A DNA stretch of 64,000 nt from Bacteroidota bacterium (lineage in GTDB: Bacteria > Bacteroidota > Bacteroidia > Chitinophagales > Saprospiraceae). Shown here piece after piece: positions 50,706 to 57,304 of the stretch (position 1 is its first letter; each line of letters starts with the position of its first letter). The stretch covers positions 1 through 64,000 of the forward strand of contig JAAEZH010000031.1 of assembly GCA_018222965.1 (NCBI GenBank), in the 5' to 3' direction. The translations under genes and the position numbers were made by a program. The notes below the pieces were generated by a model, which did no database searches, had not been told where the DNA came from, and saw nothing but the letters and a program-made list of their open reading frames with translations.

Positions 50706-50861
50706 TTAGAAATAGCGCTTACTTCTCGATGAAGACGTATTGGAAGCTAAAACTAAAGCGCCCCCCAAGATGAAAGCCCCGGTAGTAATAATTAGAACCA
50801 GCATGTACCCTGCGTTTTGTGTTAGACGGTATGGTGAATAAATCCTCGATTTTTGGGCCAT
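50706..50861 (-). CDS. Small single-pass membrane protein, 51 residues
   Basis: A short frame from ATG 50861 to TAA 50706: MAQKSRIYSPYRLTQNAGYM, then a hydrophobic helix LVLIITTGAFILGGALVLAS and a basic, Ser-rich tail SSSRSKRYF. It lies in the 440-bp gap between the lipoprotein operon and aroG. The charge pattern (basic on both sides of one helix) and reasonable codon use support a real gene. No family recognised. The rest of the gap has one inverted repeat, AATAGTT/AACTATT, near 50638-50655. Confidence 0.5.
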   Translation of the reverse strand: MAQKSRIYSPYRLTQNAGYMLVLIITTGAFILGGALVLASNTSSSRSKRYF

Positions 50862-50927
50862 GCTAAGATGGAATTTTTTTTCTACTTACCCAATTTTTCC
50901 AAATAATATTTTCATTATGCCGGCATT

Positions 50928-52013
50928 CTACTCCTTTTCATCTACCAAAGGCTGGTTCATTACCATGTTTTGATGGTTGATGGACTCCTGATGCACTGAT
51001 TTTAAAAAGACAGAAACAAAGTCCGGACTCAATCCGTGAGCTGCTGCACGTTGTTGCGCATGCTCCAAAATCTCATTCCAACGCGTTGGCTGAAGGATCG
51101 AAATGTTGTTCTTTTTCTTGTAGGTACCTATCCGCTCAGCAAGCTTCATCCGCGCTCCTAAAAGTCGCAGCAATTCGCCGTCAATTTCATCAATCTCATG
51201 GCGCAAATGTTCCAGAGACTCCAGAAACTCCGGATTATCTGTTTCGACATTCCGGAATACCAGCTCACCCAATAAGTCTTTAAACTGAGCAGGGGTGATT
51301 TGTTGGGCTGCATCACTCCAGGCCTCATCGGGAGTCGGATGGACTTCCGTCATCAGCCCATCAAAGTTGAGGTCCATAGCTTGCTGGGCCACTGCCTGCA
51401 AGGTATCCCGACGACCACAAATATGGCTGTTGTCGCAAATGATCTCAATATTTGGAAATTGACGTTTTAGCTCAATGGGTATCTGCCAGCGTGGCACATT
51501 CCGAAAAGAGGATTGCCCGTGAAAGGAGAACCCGCGGTGAATTACAGCCAGCTGTTCCAACCCGGCTTTGTACAGACGCTCCAATGCCCCCATCCAAAGT
51601 TTCAGATCCGGGTTGATGGGATTTTTTACAATGACCGGAATTTTGGTTCCCTCCAGGGCATCCGCGATTTCCTGTACAGAAAATGGATTTACCGTTGTAC
51701 GGGCACCAATCCACAAGACATCTACCCCGTGCTTGAGGGCTTCAAATACATGCTCGCGATTGGCTACCTCGGTAGTCACCTTCAAGCCTGTTTCCTGCTT
51801 TACCTCCTGCAACCAGGCCAGGCCCTTACGGCCCACGCCCTCAAAAGAATCTGGTCGGGTACGGGGTTTCCAAATACCTGCCCGGTATAGGTCTATGTCT
51901 AAAGGCGCCAGATTGCGGGCGGTTTGCAATACCTGTTCGCGGGTTTCTGCGCTACAGGGTCCGGCAATTACAATCGGACGTTTCTTTTTATCGAAGATGG
52001 GTTGAATATTCAT
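50928..52013 (-). CDS. Bifunctional DAHP synthase / chorismate mutase
   Basis: A 361-residue fusion. Residues 1-260 are a type I-beta DAHP synthase (KRPIVIAGPCSAE, RAGIWKPRTRPDSFEGVG, ICDNSHICGRRD, DGLMTEVHPTPDEAWSD) that condenses phosphoenolpyruvate and erythrose 4-phosphate at the entry of the shikimate pathway. Residues about 270-350 are an AroQ chorismate mutase (LRHEIDEIDGELLRLLGARM, KLAERIGTYKK, RWNEIL), which makes prephenate. This fusion is standard in Bacteroidota. It is the last gene of the pheA operon, so the first and the branch-point steps share the same attenuated transcript. Confidence 0.95.
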   Translation of the reverse strand: MNIQPIFDKKKRPIVIAGPCSAETREQVLQTARNLAPLDIDLYRAGIWKPRTRPDSFEGVGRKGLAWLQEVKQETGLKVTTEVANREHVFEALKHGVDVLWIGARTTVNPFSVQEIADALEGTKIPVIVKNPINPDLKLWMGALERLYKAGLEQLAVIHRGFSFHGQSSFRNVPRWQIPIELKRQFPNIEIICDNSHICGRRDTLQAVAQQAMDLNFDGLMTEVHPTPDEAWSDAAQQITPAQFKDLLGELVFRNVETDNPEFLESLEHLRHEIDEIDGELLRLLGARMKLAERIGTYKKKNNISILQPTRWNEILEHAQQRAAAHGLSPDFVSVFLKSVHQESINHQNMVMNQPLVDEKE

Positions 52014-52026
52014 TGGAAATAGTTTG

Positions 52027-52044
52027 TCCCGATAGCTATCGGGA
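52027..52044. repeat. Perfect 18-bp palindrome between tyrA and the DAHP synthase gene
   Basis: TCCCGATAGCTATCGGGA is fully self-complementary and lies in the 55-bp spacer of the operon. No T run follows on the minus strand, so it is not a standard terminator. It might be an mRNA hairpin, a protein site, or an interspersed palindrome; one copy is seen here. Confidence 0.8.
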
Positions 52045-52068
52045 TGAGTTTGAGTGTGGCTGTGAGGC

Positions 52069-52908
52069 TTAATCCAAAATTTTTCGAATTCTGTTTGCTT
52101 CCTTTATGAGTTGATGAAATTCATCAAATTTTTGCTTTATCAACAAAGTCCTGAATGTCGCCAGTGTATTGATGTGTTCATCTAAAACATCTAAAAGGTG
52201 ATCCCGGTTTTGGCGAAAAATCGGAATCCACATATCCGGAGAGGACTTTGCCAGGCGAACGGTCGAACCAAAACCACTGCTAGCCAGTTCAAATATCCGC
52301 TCTTCGTCTTTTTCTTTTTCCAGCACCGTTAAGGCCAGCGCAAAAGAGCTGATGTGCGAAATGTGAGATACATATGCTGTATGCAGATCATGTGCCTTCC
52401 GATCCAATGCAACCATTTTCATGGGAATAGAAGCATAAAGTGCTTCTACAATTTCACGGGCATCCGGGTCAGATCGTTCACCTTCACACAGCACCGTATA
52501 TTTATCATCAAAGAGTTTGGGGATAGCTGCCTCAACCCCCGAATATTCTGTTCCTGCCATGGGATGTGTAGCCACAAAACGCCCTCTTTTGGAATGCTTA
52601 TCTACCAGATTCAGGATGTTCCCTTTGGTGGAACCAACGTCCAAAACGACCTGCTTATCCGTTTTATCCAGCACCTTTGGCAGTAAATGTAAAATGGCAT
52701 CTACCGGCACGGAAAGTACGCAGAGGTCAGCGGCTTCGAGTCCGGCTTCCCAGGGCATGGCTGCATCAATAATTCGGCGTCGAAGGGCTTGGTCCAGCGC
52801 ATCCGTATCCAGGTCTGAACCGATGATTTTTTTGGCAAACCCATTTTCCTTTAAGGTAATGGCAAGCGATCCGCCAATATGACCAACCCCAATAATCTGA
52901 ATAACCAT
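52069..52908 (-). CDS. tyrA: Prephenate dehydrogenase
   Basis: A 279-residue TyrA that oxidises prephenate to 4-hydroxyphenylpyruvate for tyrosine. The NAD-binding loop is IIGVGHIGGSLAI at the N-terminus; VLDVGSTKGNI, FVATHPMAGTEYSGVEAA and AYVSHISHISSFAL carry the catalytic histidines and Ser/Arg sites of the family. No ACT domain is present, so feedback by tyrosine may come mainly through transcript control. It lies 5 bp after the aminotransferase gene. Confidence 0.95.
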   Translation of the reverse strand: MVIQIIGVGHIGGSLAITLKENGFAKKIIGSDLDTDALDQALRRRIIDAAMPWEAGLEAADLCVLSVPVDAILHLLPKVLDKTDKQVVLDVGSTKGNILNLVDKHSKRGRFVATHPMAGTEYSGVEAAIPKLFDDKYTVLCEGERSDPDAREIVEALYASIPMKMVALDRKAHDLHTAYVSHISHISSFALALTVLEKEKDEERIFELASSGFGSTVRLAKSSPDMWIPIFRQNRDHLLDVLDEHINTLATFRTLLIKQKFDEFHQLIKEANRIRKILD

Positions 52909-52913
52909 ACTTT

Positions 52914-54173
52914 CTATTTTCTTTGTTGGCCTTTCGGCGAATTAGCCTGTAGCCGGATTCCCAAACTATTGGAATCTGATGAATTCATTTTCTTTCCGCG
53001 TGCAGCCAGCTTTTCGACCCGATGGATAGCTTCCCGAAAAACGGTCTCTTCGCTACACAGCGAGATTCGAATGTAGGCGTTGCCCTGCTCTCCAAAGATC
53101 CCGCCGGGGGTAATAAAGAGGGCCGTCTCTTGCAATAGATGATCCGAAAATTCAAAACCGTTGCTCACCCATTCAGGAACTCTGGCCCATACAAACATTC
53201 CGGCTTGATCCCGCTTGTAATGACAGTTTAGCAGGTCCAGTAATTGATGTACGACCTTTCGGCGCGACCGATAAATTTCATTCAGATCTGTATACCAGGA
53301 TTCACTCAACTGCAGGGCTTTTACACTGGCCAGCTGCATGGGCTTAAACTGCCCCGAGTCCATATTGCTCTTAAAGCGCAACACAGTTTGCAGCAATTCT
53401 TCATTGCCAAACAAAGCACCGATGCGCCAGCCTGCCATATTGTGTGATTTACTCAGTGAGTTCATCTCCAGCACAACTTCTGAAGCACCTTCGACGGCCA
53501 GCAGAGAACAGGGATCATTGAGGATAAAACTATATGGATTATCATGGACCAGCAGGATCTCGTGCTTTCGGGCAAATTGCACCAGACGCTGAAACAAGGC
53601 TTTATTTCCTCTCGTACCGCTTGGCATATGCGGGTAATTGAGCCACATGATACGCACAGAGTCCAGGTCCAACTGTTCCAGGGCCTCAAAATCGGGCATC
53701 CAGTTGCGTTCCGGTTTTAAGTCATAAGTCAGGGGAGTGGCACCTGCCAGTCTGGTTGCAGAAGCATAGCTGGGATATCCGGGATCCGGCACCAAAGCGA
53801 AATCTCCTTCTTCCAGAAAGGACATGGCGATATGCATGATCCCTTCCTTTGATCCAATGAGTGGCAATACTTCCCGGTCGGGATCAATGGCAACCTGGTA
53901 AAATCGCTGATACCATTCGGCGAAAGCCGCCCGAAGTTCAGGGATACCGCGATAGGACTGATACCCATGATTATCCGGCAAACTACTGCTGTGCGCAAGC
54001 GTTTCAATCACTTCCGGGGCAGGAGGCAGATCCGGACTGCCAATGCCCAGATTGAGTATCGGCACTCCGGCCTCTTTCATGCGGGCAATTTCAGCCAGTT
54101 TTTTGGAGAAGTAGTACTCCCCCACCCTGCTGAGGCGCTCCGCTTTCTTGAATGTTATTTTTGATGAGCTCAT
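52914..54173 (-). CDS. Class I/II PLP aminotransferase (aromatic pathway)
   Basis: A 419-residue fold type I aminotransferase. LNLGIGSPDLPPAPEVIE, VPDPGYPSYASATRLAG, WLNYPHMPSGT and the PLP-lysine box NSLSKSHNMAGWRIG are all present; the arginine for the substrate carboxylate lies in AYIRISLCSEE. Its place between pheA and tyrA makes phenylpyruvate and hydroxyphenylpyruvate the likely acceptors, although the enzyme also resembles aspartate and LL-diaminopimelate aminotransferases. Two TTCGSCGAA copies fall in this gene (52933 and 53916). Confidence 0.93.
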   Translation of the reverse strand: MSSSKITFKKAERLSRVGEYYFSKKLAEIARMKEAGVPILNLGIGSPDLPPAPEVIETLAHSSSLPDNHGYQSYRGIPELRAAFAEWYQRFYQVAIDPDREVLPLIGSKEGIMHIAMSFLEEGDFALVPDPGYPSYASATRLAGATPLTYDLKPERNWMPDFEALEQLDLDSVRIMWLNYPHMPSGTRGNKALFQRLVQFARKHEILLVHDNPYSFILNDPCSLLAVEGASEVVLEMNSLSKSHNMAGWRIGALFGNEELLQTVLRFKSNMDSGQFKPMQLASVKALQLSESWYTDLNEIYRSRRKVVHQLLDLLNCHYKRDQAGMFVWARVPEWVSNGFEFSDHLLQETALFITPGGIFGEQGNAYIRISLCSEETVFREAIHRVEKLAARGKKMNSSDSNSLGIRLQANSPKGQQRK

Positions 54174-54179
54174 GGGTAA

Positions 54180-55049
54180 TTATTGAATGTGTTTTCCAGC
54201 TTCATAGATTCCCAACAAGCGGATCTCCTCCACCTTCGGATCGATACTTTTGAATACATCCTCGAGCCCCGCTCCTTCAGGCAATAAAAAATCCACGAAA
54301 AAGCGATATTTCCATGGAGTGCCGTGTACAGGAACGGATTGGATCTTAATGAGGTTTAAGCCCAGTGCTGCCAATTCACTCAACACCCCGGCCAGAGTCC
54401 CCACTGCATGTCCAAGCGTGAAACAAACGGATACTTTGGGCTTTTCCAGATTGGCTGTCTCGCCAGCCGTTTTTCCCACCACCAAAAAGCGGGTATAGTT
54501 CTGATGATTGCTTTCAATTCCGGGTTGCAGCACTTCCAGATCATACAGGCGACTGGCCAGATCGCTGGCAATAGCACCAACTCCTTCCAGTTTGTTTTCA
54601 TGAATGCGGCGCGCACTCAGAGCCGTATCTTCCGATTCGACTAAACGGATGTGGGGATGGTCTGCAAAGAAAGGACGGCATTGCTCAATGGCCATCGGGT
54701 GCGAGTAAACTTCTCGAAGATCCGTCAGATTCTGCCCGGCAAGTGCCATCAGGTTTTGCCGAATCCGCAGATAAATCTCTCCGCGGATTTGTAGCTTATG
54801 ACTCAGCAACAAGTGGTAATTGGGCAACAAGCTCCCGGCCAAAGAGTTTTCGATGGCCATCAGCCCGCCGTGCAACTGCCCTTCGGCAACAATAGAATTG
54901 GCCAGCGGGATGAAGTGATCGAAAGAAACGATCTCGATATCCCGGTCCTCAAAGAAAGCCTCTGCCGCCAGATGGTGGAAGGCTCCCGGATATCCCTGTA
55001 TCCCGATCTTTAATGCCTGGTCGTTTGCCTTTATCGCTGCTGTTTGCAT
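54180..55049 (-). CDS. pheA: Prephenate dehydratase
   Basis: A 289-residue monofunctional prephenate dehydratase making phenylpyruvate. The catalytic domain shows GIQGYPGAFHHLAAEAFF, GLMAIENSLAGSLLPNYHLL and the family box NYTRFLVVGK; the last 85 residues are an ACT domain (VSVCFTLGHAVGTLAGVLSE, LIKIQSVPVHGTPWKYRFFVDF) that senses phenylalanine. First structural gene of the minus-strand operon pheA-aminotransferase-tyrA-DAHP synthase/CM. Its start lies 19 nt after the second attenuator terminator, so expression depends on readthrough of both leader terminators. Confidence 0.96.
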   Translation of the reverse strand: MQTAAIKANDQALKIGIQGYPGAFHHLAAEAFFEDRDIEIVSFDHFIPLANSIVAEGQLHGGLMAIENSLAGSLLPNYHLLLSHKLQIRGEIYLRIRQNLMALAGQNLTDLREVYSHPMAIEQCRPFFADHPHIRLVESEDTALSARRIHENKLEGVGAIASDLASRLYDLEVLQPGIESNHQNYTRFLVVGKTAGETANLEKPKVSVCFTLGHAVGTLAGVLSELAALGLNLIKIQSVPVHGTPWKYRFFVDFLLPEGAGLEDVFKSIDPKVEEIRLLGIYEAGKHIQ

Positions 55050-55068
55050 TATTTTTACTTATGCCAAT

Positions 55069-55124
55069 AAAAAAAGGCCCCGTAAACGAGACCTTTGCCA
55101 ACCGGAATACGATCCGGCACGGGG
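55069..55124 (-). terminator. Attenuator terminator 2 before pheA
   Basis: Minus strand: CCCCGT (55124-55119) pairs with ACGGGG (55083-55078) and encloses an inner CCGGA/UCCGG hairpin; CC and seven T (55075-55069) follow. The 5' arm CCCCGT is also complementary to CGCGG, the sequence right after the stop codon of leader peptide 2, so the two pairings exclude each other. Confidence 0.75.
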
Positions 55125-55135
55125 TAAAGTCCGCG

Positions 55136-55192
55136 TCAGGGTTTACTGATAAAATACCAGTAAGAATAATATTGGTTCGTATTTCTGGTCAT
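55136..55192 (-). CDS. Aromatic leader peptide 2 (MTRNTNQYYSYWYFISKP)
   Basis: An 18-residue frame ATG 55192 to TGA 55136 with four Tyr, one Trp and one Phe in a seven-residue core (YYSYWYF). It sits between two intrinsic terminators and ahead of pheA, the classic place of an attenuator peptide. Its ATG comes three bases after the T run of terminator 1. A TTACTG/CAGTAA stem (on the plus strand 55143-55148/55158-55163) lies over the Tyr-Trp-Tyr codons and would be opened by a stalled ribosome. Uncharged tRNA-Tyr, -Trp or -Phe would stall translation here and favour readthrough into pheA. Confidence 0.82.
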   Translation of the reverse strand: MTRNTNQYYSYWYFISKP

Positions 55193-55195
55193 GGC

Positions 55196-55224
55196 AAAAA
55201 AAAAGTCCCGGAAAACCGGGACTT
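55196..55224 (-). terminator. Attenuator terminator 1
   Basis: Minus strand: AAGTCCCGG pairs with CCGGGACTT around TTTT, followed by nine T. The middle GGTTTTCCGG can instead pair with CCGGGGAAACC (55257-55247), which directly follows the stop codon of leader peptide 1, giving about ten pairs with one bulge: a ready antiterminator. Confidence 0.9.
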
Positions 55225-55257
55225 ATTAGTTAGAAACAACAATGATGGTTTCCCCGG

Positions 55258-55317
55258 TCAGGCGGTAGCTTGATCGAAATAAAACCAAAAGTAAAAAGTG
55301 TTATTGTTGCGTTCCAT
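55258..55317 (-). CDS. Aromatic leader peptide 1 (MERNNNTFYFWFYFDQATA)
   Basis: A 19-residue frame ATG 55317 to TGA 55258 containing FYFWFYF: four Phe, two Tyr and one Trp in seven consecutive codons. It lies directly downstream of a consensus promoter, with the -7 element ending 5 bp before the ATG, so the mRNA would be nearly leaderless. A strong terminator follows 34 nt after the stop. The peptide would stall ribosomes when charged tRNA-Phe, -Tyr or -Trp is scarce. A chance run of seven aromatic codons at this place ahead of pheA is very unlikely. Confidence 0.85.
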   Translation of the reverse strand: MERNNNTFYFWFYFDQATA

Positions 55318-55322
55318 GTGTA

Positions 55323-55354
55323 CAAACGTATGTTATAAATCTGGTAGAATCAAG
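55323..55354 (-). promoter_or_regulatory. Promoter of the aromatic operon (CTTG-N20-TACGTTTG)
   Basis: On the minus strand TACGTTTG (55330-55323) is an exact -7 element and CTTG (55354-55351) a 3/4 match to the -33 box at 20-bp spacing. The predicted start of transcription, about 4 nt downstream, falls at or within 3 nt of the leader peptide 1 ATG. Confidence 0.75.
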
Positions 55355-55390
55355 TTTTCTCTCGAAAAAAATGAGCACAAAGCCCTTTGC

Positions 55391-56710
55391 CTAGATCGAA
55401 AAGAGCATACCCAAACGAGCGTTCGTCCATCGGTAAGATTCTGAAAACGAGTCAGTTTGTCGGGAGTGATCGGTTAAATCCGTTCCAAACTGCAGCCCCA
55501 GAAAAAAACTTGTCTTTTCGGTGATTTTCCACTGCGATTCAAGTCCCAAACGCCATTCGAGTAGCCCGGCTGTTCGAAAATCAGTCGCTTCTAATTGTTT
55601 GGGAGCCCATTCATCTTCATGGGTCCAACGCATTCCATTTCGCCGAAAGGCATATCCAAAAGCTATACCGGTGCGCAGATTCAGGTTTATGCGTTTTTCC
55701 GGAAAAAACTGCCAGCCGGCCTCCACGGGGAGATACAGAAAATCGTGGGTTTCATACAGGCTATACTTTGTTTCTTCCACCACTTTGACTTCACCTGTCC
55801 CTATAATCTCTTCGGTACTTCCATCTTGTCGTATACGGATTTCCAGAAGCAGGTCATCCTGCATTTCGGTTGACTCCAGGATTTGAGTAGCTCTGGATTC
55901 ATTGGTAAAACGAGCCAGTTCCAATCCGCTGCTAAAGAACAAATGGGTTCTGGCTTTGCGCCGAATGATCAAAGAAGCGCCCATTCGGTCCATTCCCTGT
56001 TCGGAGAAATCATCTATTTCAACAGGAATCTGGCGTTTTAATTGCTGGTTTAATAGTCCGTAGTTTACGTCAAATCCAATAAGCCAATTGGAGGAAGCAA
56101 AGGACGGCTTTTGAGTCTGGCTTTCATTCCACTCCGGCCTTGATTGGTGTATTGGTACAAACTCCTTCAGCGCAATCTTCTCCAAAGCATTTGATCCCCC
56201 CCCTTTGAAGGCAGCTGTCTCCTGATTCTGTTCTAATGCCGGTGTTTTCAATGGAGCTGATCCAATGCGGACCTCGGCTGTAGCTTTGGCAATATTTGAA
56301 AGAGGAAGGGCCGGAACATCAGTAACAGACAAGGTTTTTGTTCCGGACTGGTCCGAAATTTCAGCACTGGTTGGTTCTGAAATAGTTGCAGCTGATTCAA
56401 TCGTATTGGAAGGTACAATATCTGTAGCAGCTACATCCGAACCAGCGCTGGATGTTGATTCTGCCACCGGCCTCAAATCATTATTTACTTCTGGTTTCTC
56501 CGCTTGCTCAGAAACGGAGGGCCTCATCAGCATAATGCCACCAGCAAGCAGACAGACACCCAAACCCAATCCAAAAAAGAAGAGAATCAGGCCTTTGCGG
56601 TCCTTCTTGCGGCTGTTGTCCAGACGATTCCAGGCGGCCTCCAGATCCAGCTCAGGCGGCATTTCGCGGAAGCGGCTTTCCAGTTCTTTATCAAACCACT
56701 CTTTGCTCAT
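55391..56710 (-). CDS. Inner-membrane-anchored protein with outer-membrane-barrel-like domain, partner of an ECF sigma factor
   Basis: A 439-residue protein starting MSKEWFDKELESRFREMPPE, a short cytosolic part, then a single membrane helix (about 40-61, LILFFFGLGLGVCLLAGGIM). About 130 residues of low-complexity Ser/Ala/Glu-rich linker follow, and the last 240 residues have the alternating strands of an outer-membrane barrel (WLIGFDVNYGLLNQQLKRQI, LNLRTGIAFGYAFRRNG, NARLGMLFSI). It overlaps the ECF sigma gene by 20 bp. The N-terminal part is a candidate anti-sigma element. A barrel behind an uncleaved anchor is unusual and would span the whole envelope; alternatively the C-terminal domain is periplasmic. 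Confidence 0.75.
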   Translation of the reverse strand: MSKEWFDKELESRFREMPPELDLEAAWNRLDNSRKKDRKGLILFFFGLGLGVCLLAGGIMLMRPSVSEQAEKPEVNNDLRPVAESTSSAGSDVAATDIVPSNTIESAATISEPTSAEISDQSGTKTLSVTDVPALPLSNIAKATAEVRIGSAPLKTPALEQNQETAAFKGGGSNALEKIALKEFVPIHQSRPEWNESQTQKPSFASSNWLIGFDVNYGLLNQQLKRQIPVEIDDFSEQGMDRMGASLIIRRKARTHLFFSSGLELARFTNESRATQILESTEMQDDLLLEIRIRQDGSTEEIIGTGEVKVVEETKYSLYETHDFLYLPVEAGWQFFPEKRINLNLRTGIAFGYAFRRNGMRWTHEDEWAPKQLEATDFRTAGLLEWRLGLESQWKITEKTSFFLGLQFGTDLTDHSRQTDSFSESYRWTNARLGMLFSI

Positions 56711-57278
56711 GATGGGTTGGCATTTGATCGATTAATAATTGTTTCAGCAATTTGCGGGCCCGGGCCAGTTGGGAACGCGAACTGCTTTCTGTGATTCCAA
56801 GCTCTATGGCAATGTCTCGATGCGACCATTTTTCGAAGATGTATAAGTTCAGTACCATCCGATAACCATCGGGTAAGTCTGAAACGGCTTTTTGGAGTTG
56901 GGCATCGGAAATCAATTCGAGCTCGGGGTCGGGTTGAAGGGGTTCTGGTAATCGCTCCGGAAAACTCAGGGGTACCCTTCTTTTTTTCTTCCGCAATTCC
57001 TGCAGGATGGTATTGGTACTTAGTCGGTACAACCAAGCTCCAAAAGCGCCTTTCTCCGGATCAAATTTCTTGATCTCCTGAAAGAGCTTTATAAAGCACT
57101 CCTGCAGGAAATCCTCGGCCTCTGCCTTATCGATGGCATAGCGTCGGCAAAGCAGAAAAACCTTCGGTGCAAAGTGCATGAAGATGACTTTTTCAGCTTT
57201 TGAATCCCGCTTTTGAGCGGCTTGTATTTGTTGGTTGATGTTCAAAGAATCAGGTAAACATGGAAAGGGAGGGACCAT
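56691..57278 (-). CDS. ECF-type RNA polymerase sigma factor
   Basis: ATG 57278 (MVPPFPCLPDSLNINQQIQA) is used; a longer in-frame start would overlap the upstream gene by 76 bp. The 195-residue product has sigma region 2 (AEDFLQECFIKLFQEIKKFD, GAFGAWLYRLSTNTILQEL) and region 4 (LPDGYRMVLNLYIFEKWSHR, DIAIELGITESSSRSQLARA). It directs RNA polymerase to a small regulon, probably including its own operon. Its 3' end overlaps the start of the anchored barrel-like protein by 20 bp, so the two are translationally coupled. Confidence 0.93.
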   Translation of the reverse strand: MVPPFPCLPDSLNINQQIQAAQKRDSKAEKVIFMHFAPKVFLLCRRYAIDKAEAEDFLQECFIKLFQEIKKFDPEKGAFGAWLYRLSTNTILQELRKKKRRVPLSFPERLPEPLQPDPELELISDAQLQKAVSDLPDGYRMVLNLYIFEKWSHRDIAIELGITESSSRSQLARARKLLKQLLIDQMPTHHEQRVV

Positions 57279-57304
57279 ACTGATCCCTCCTTCCAAATTT
57301 AAGT

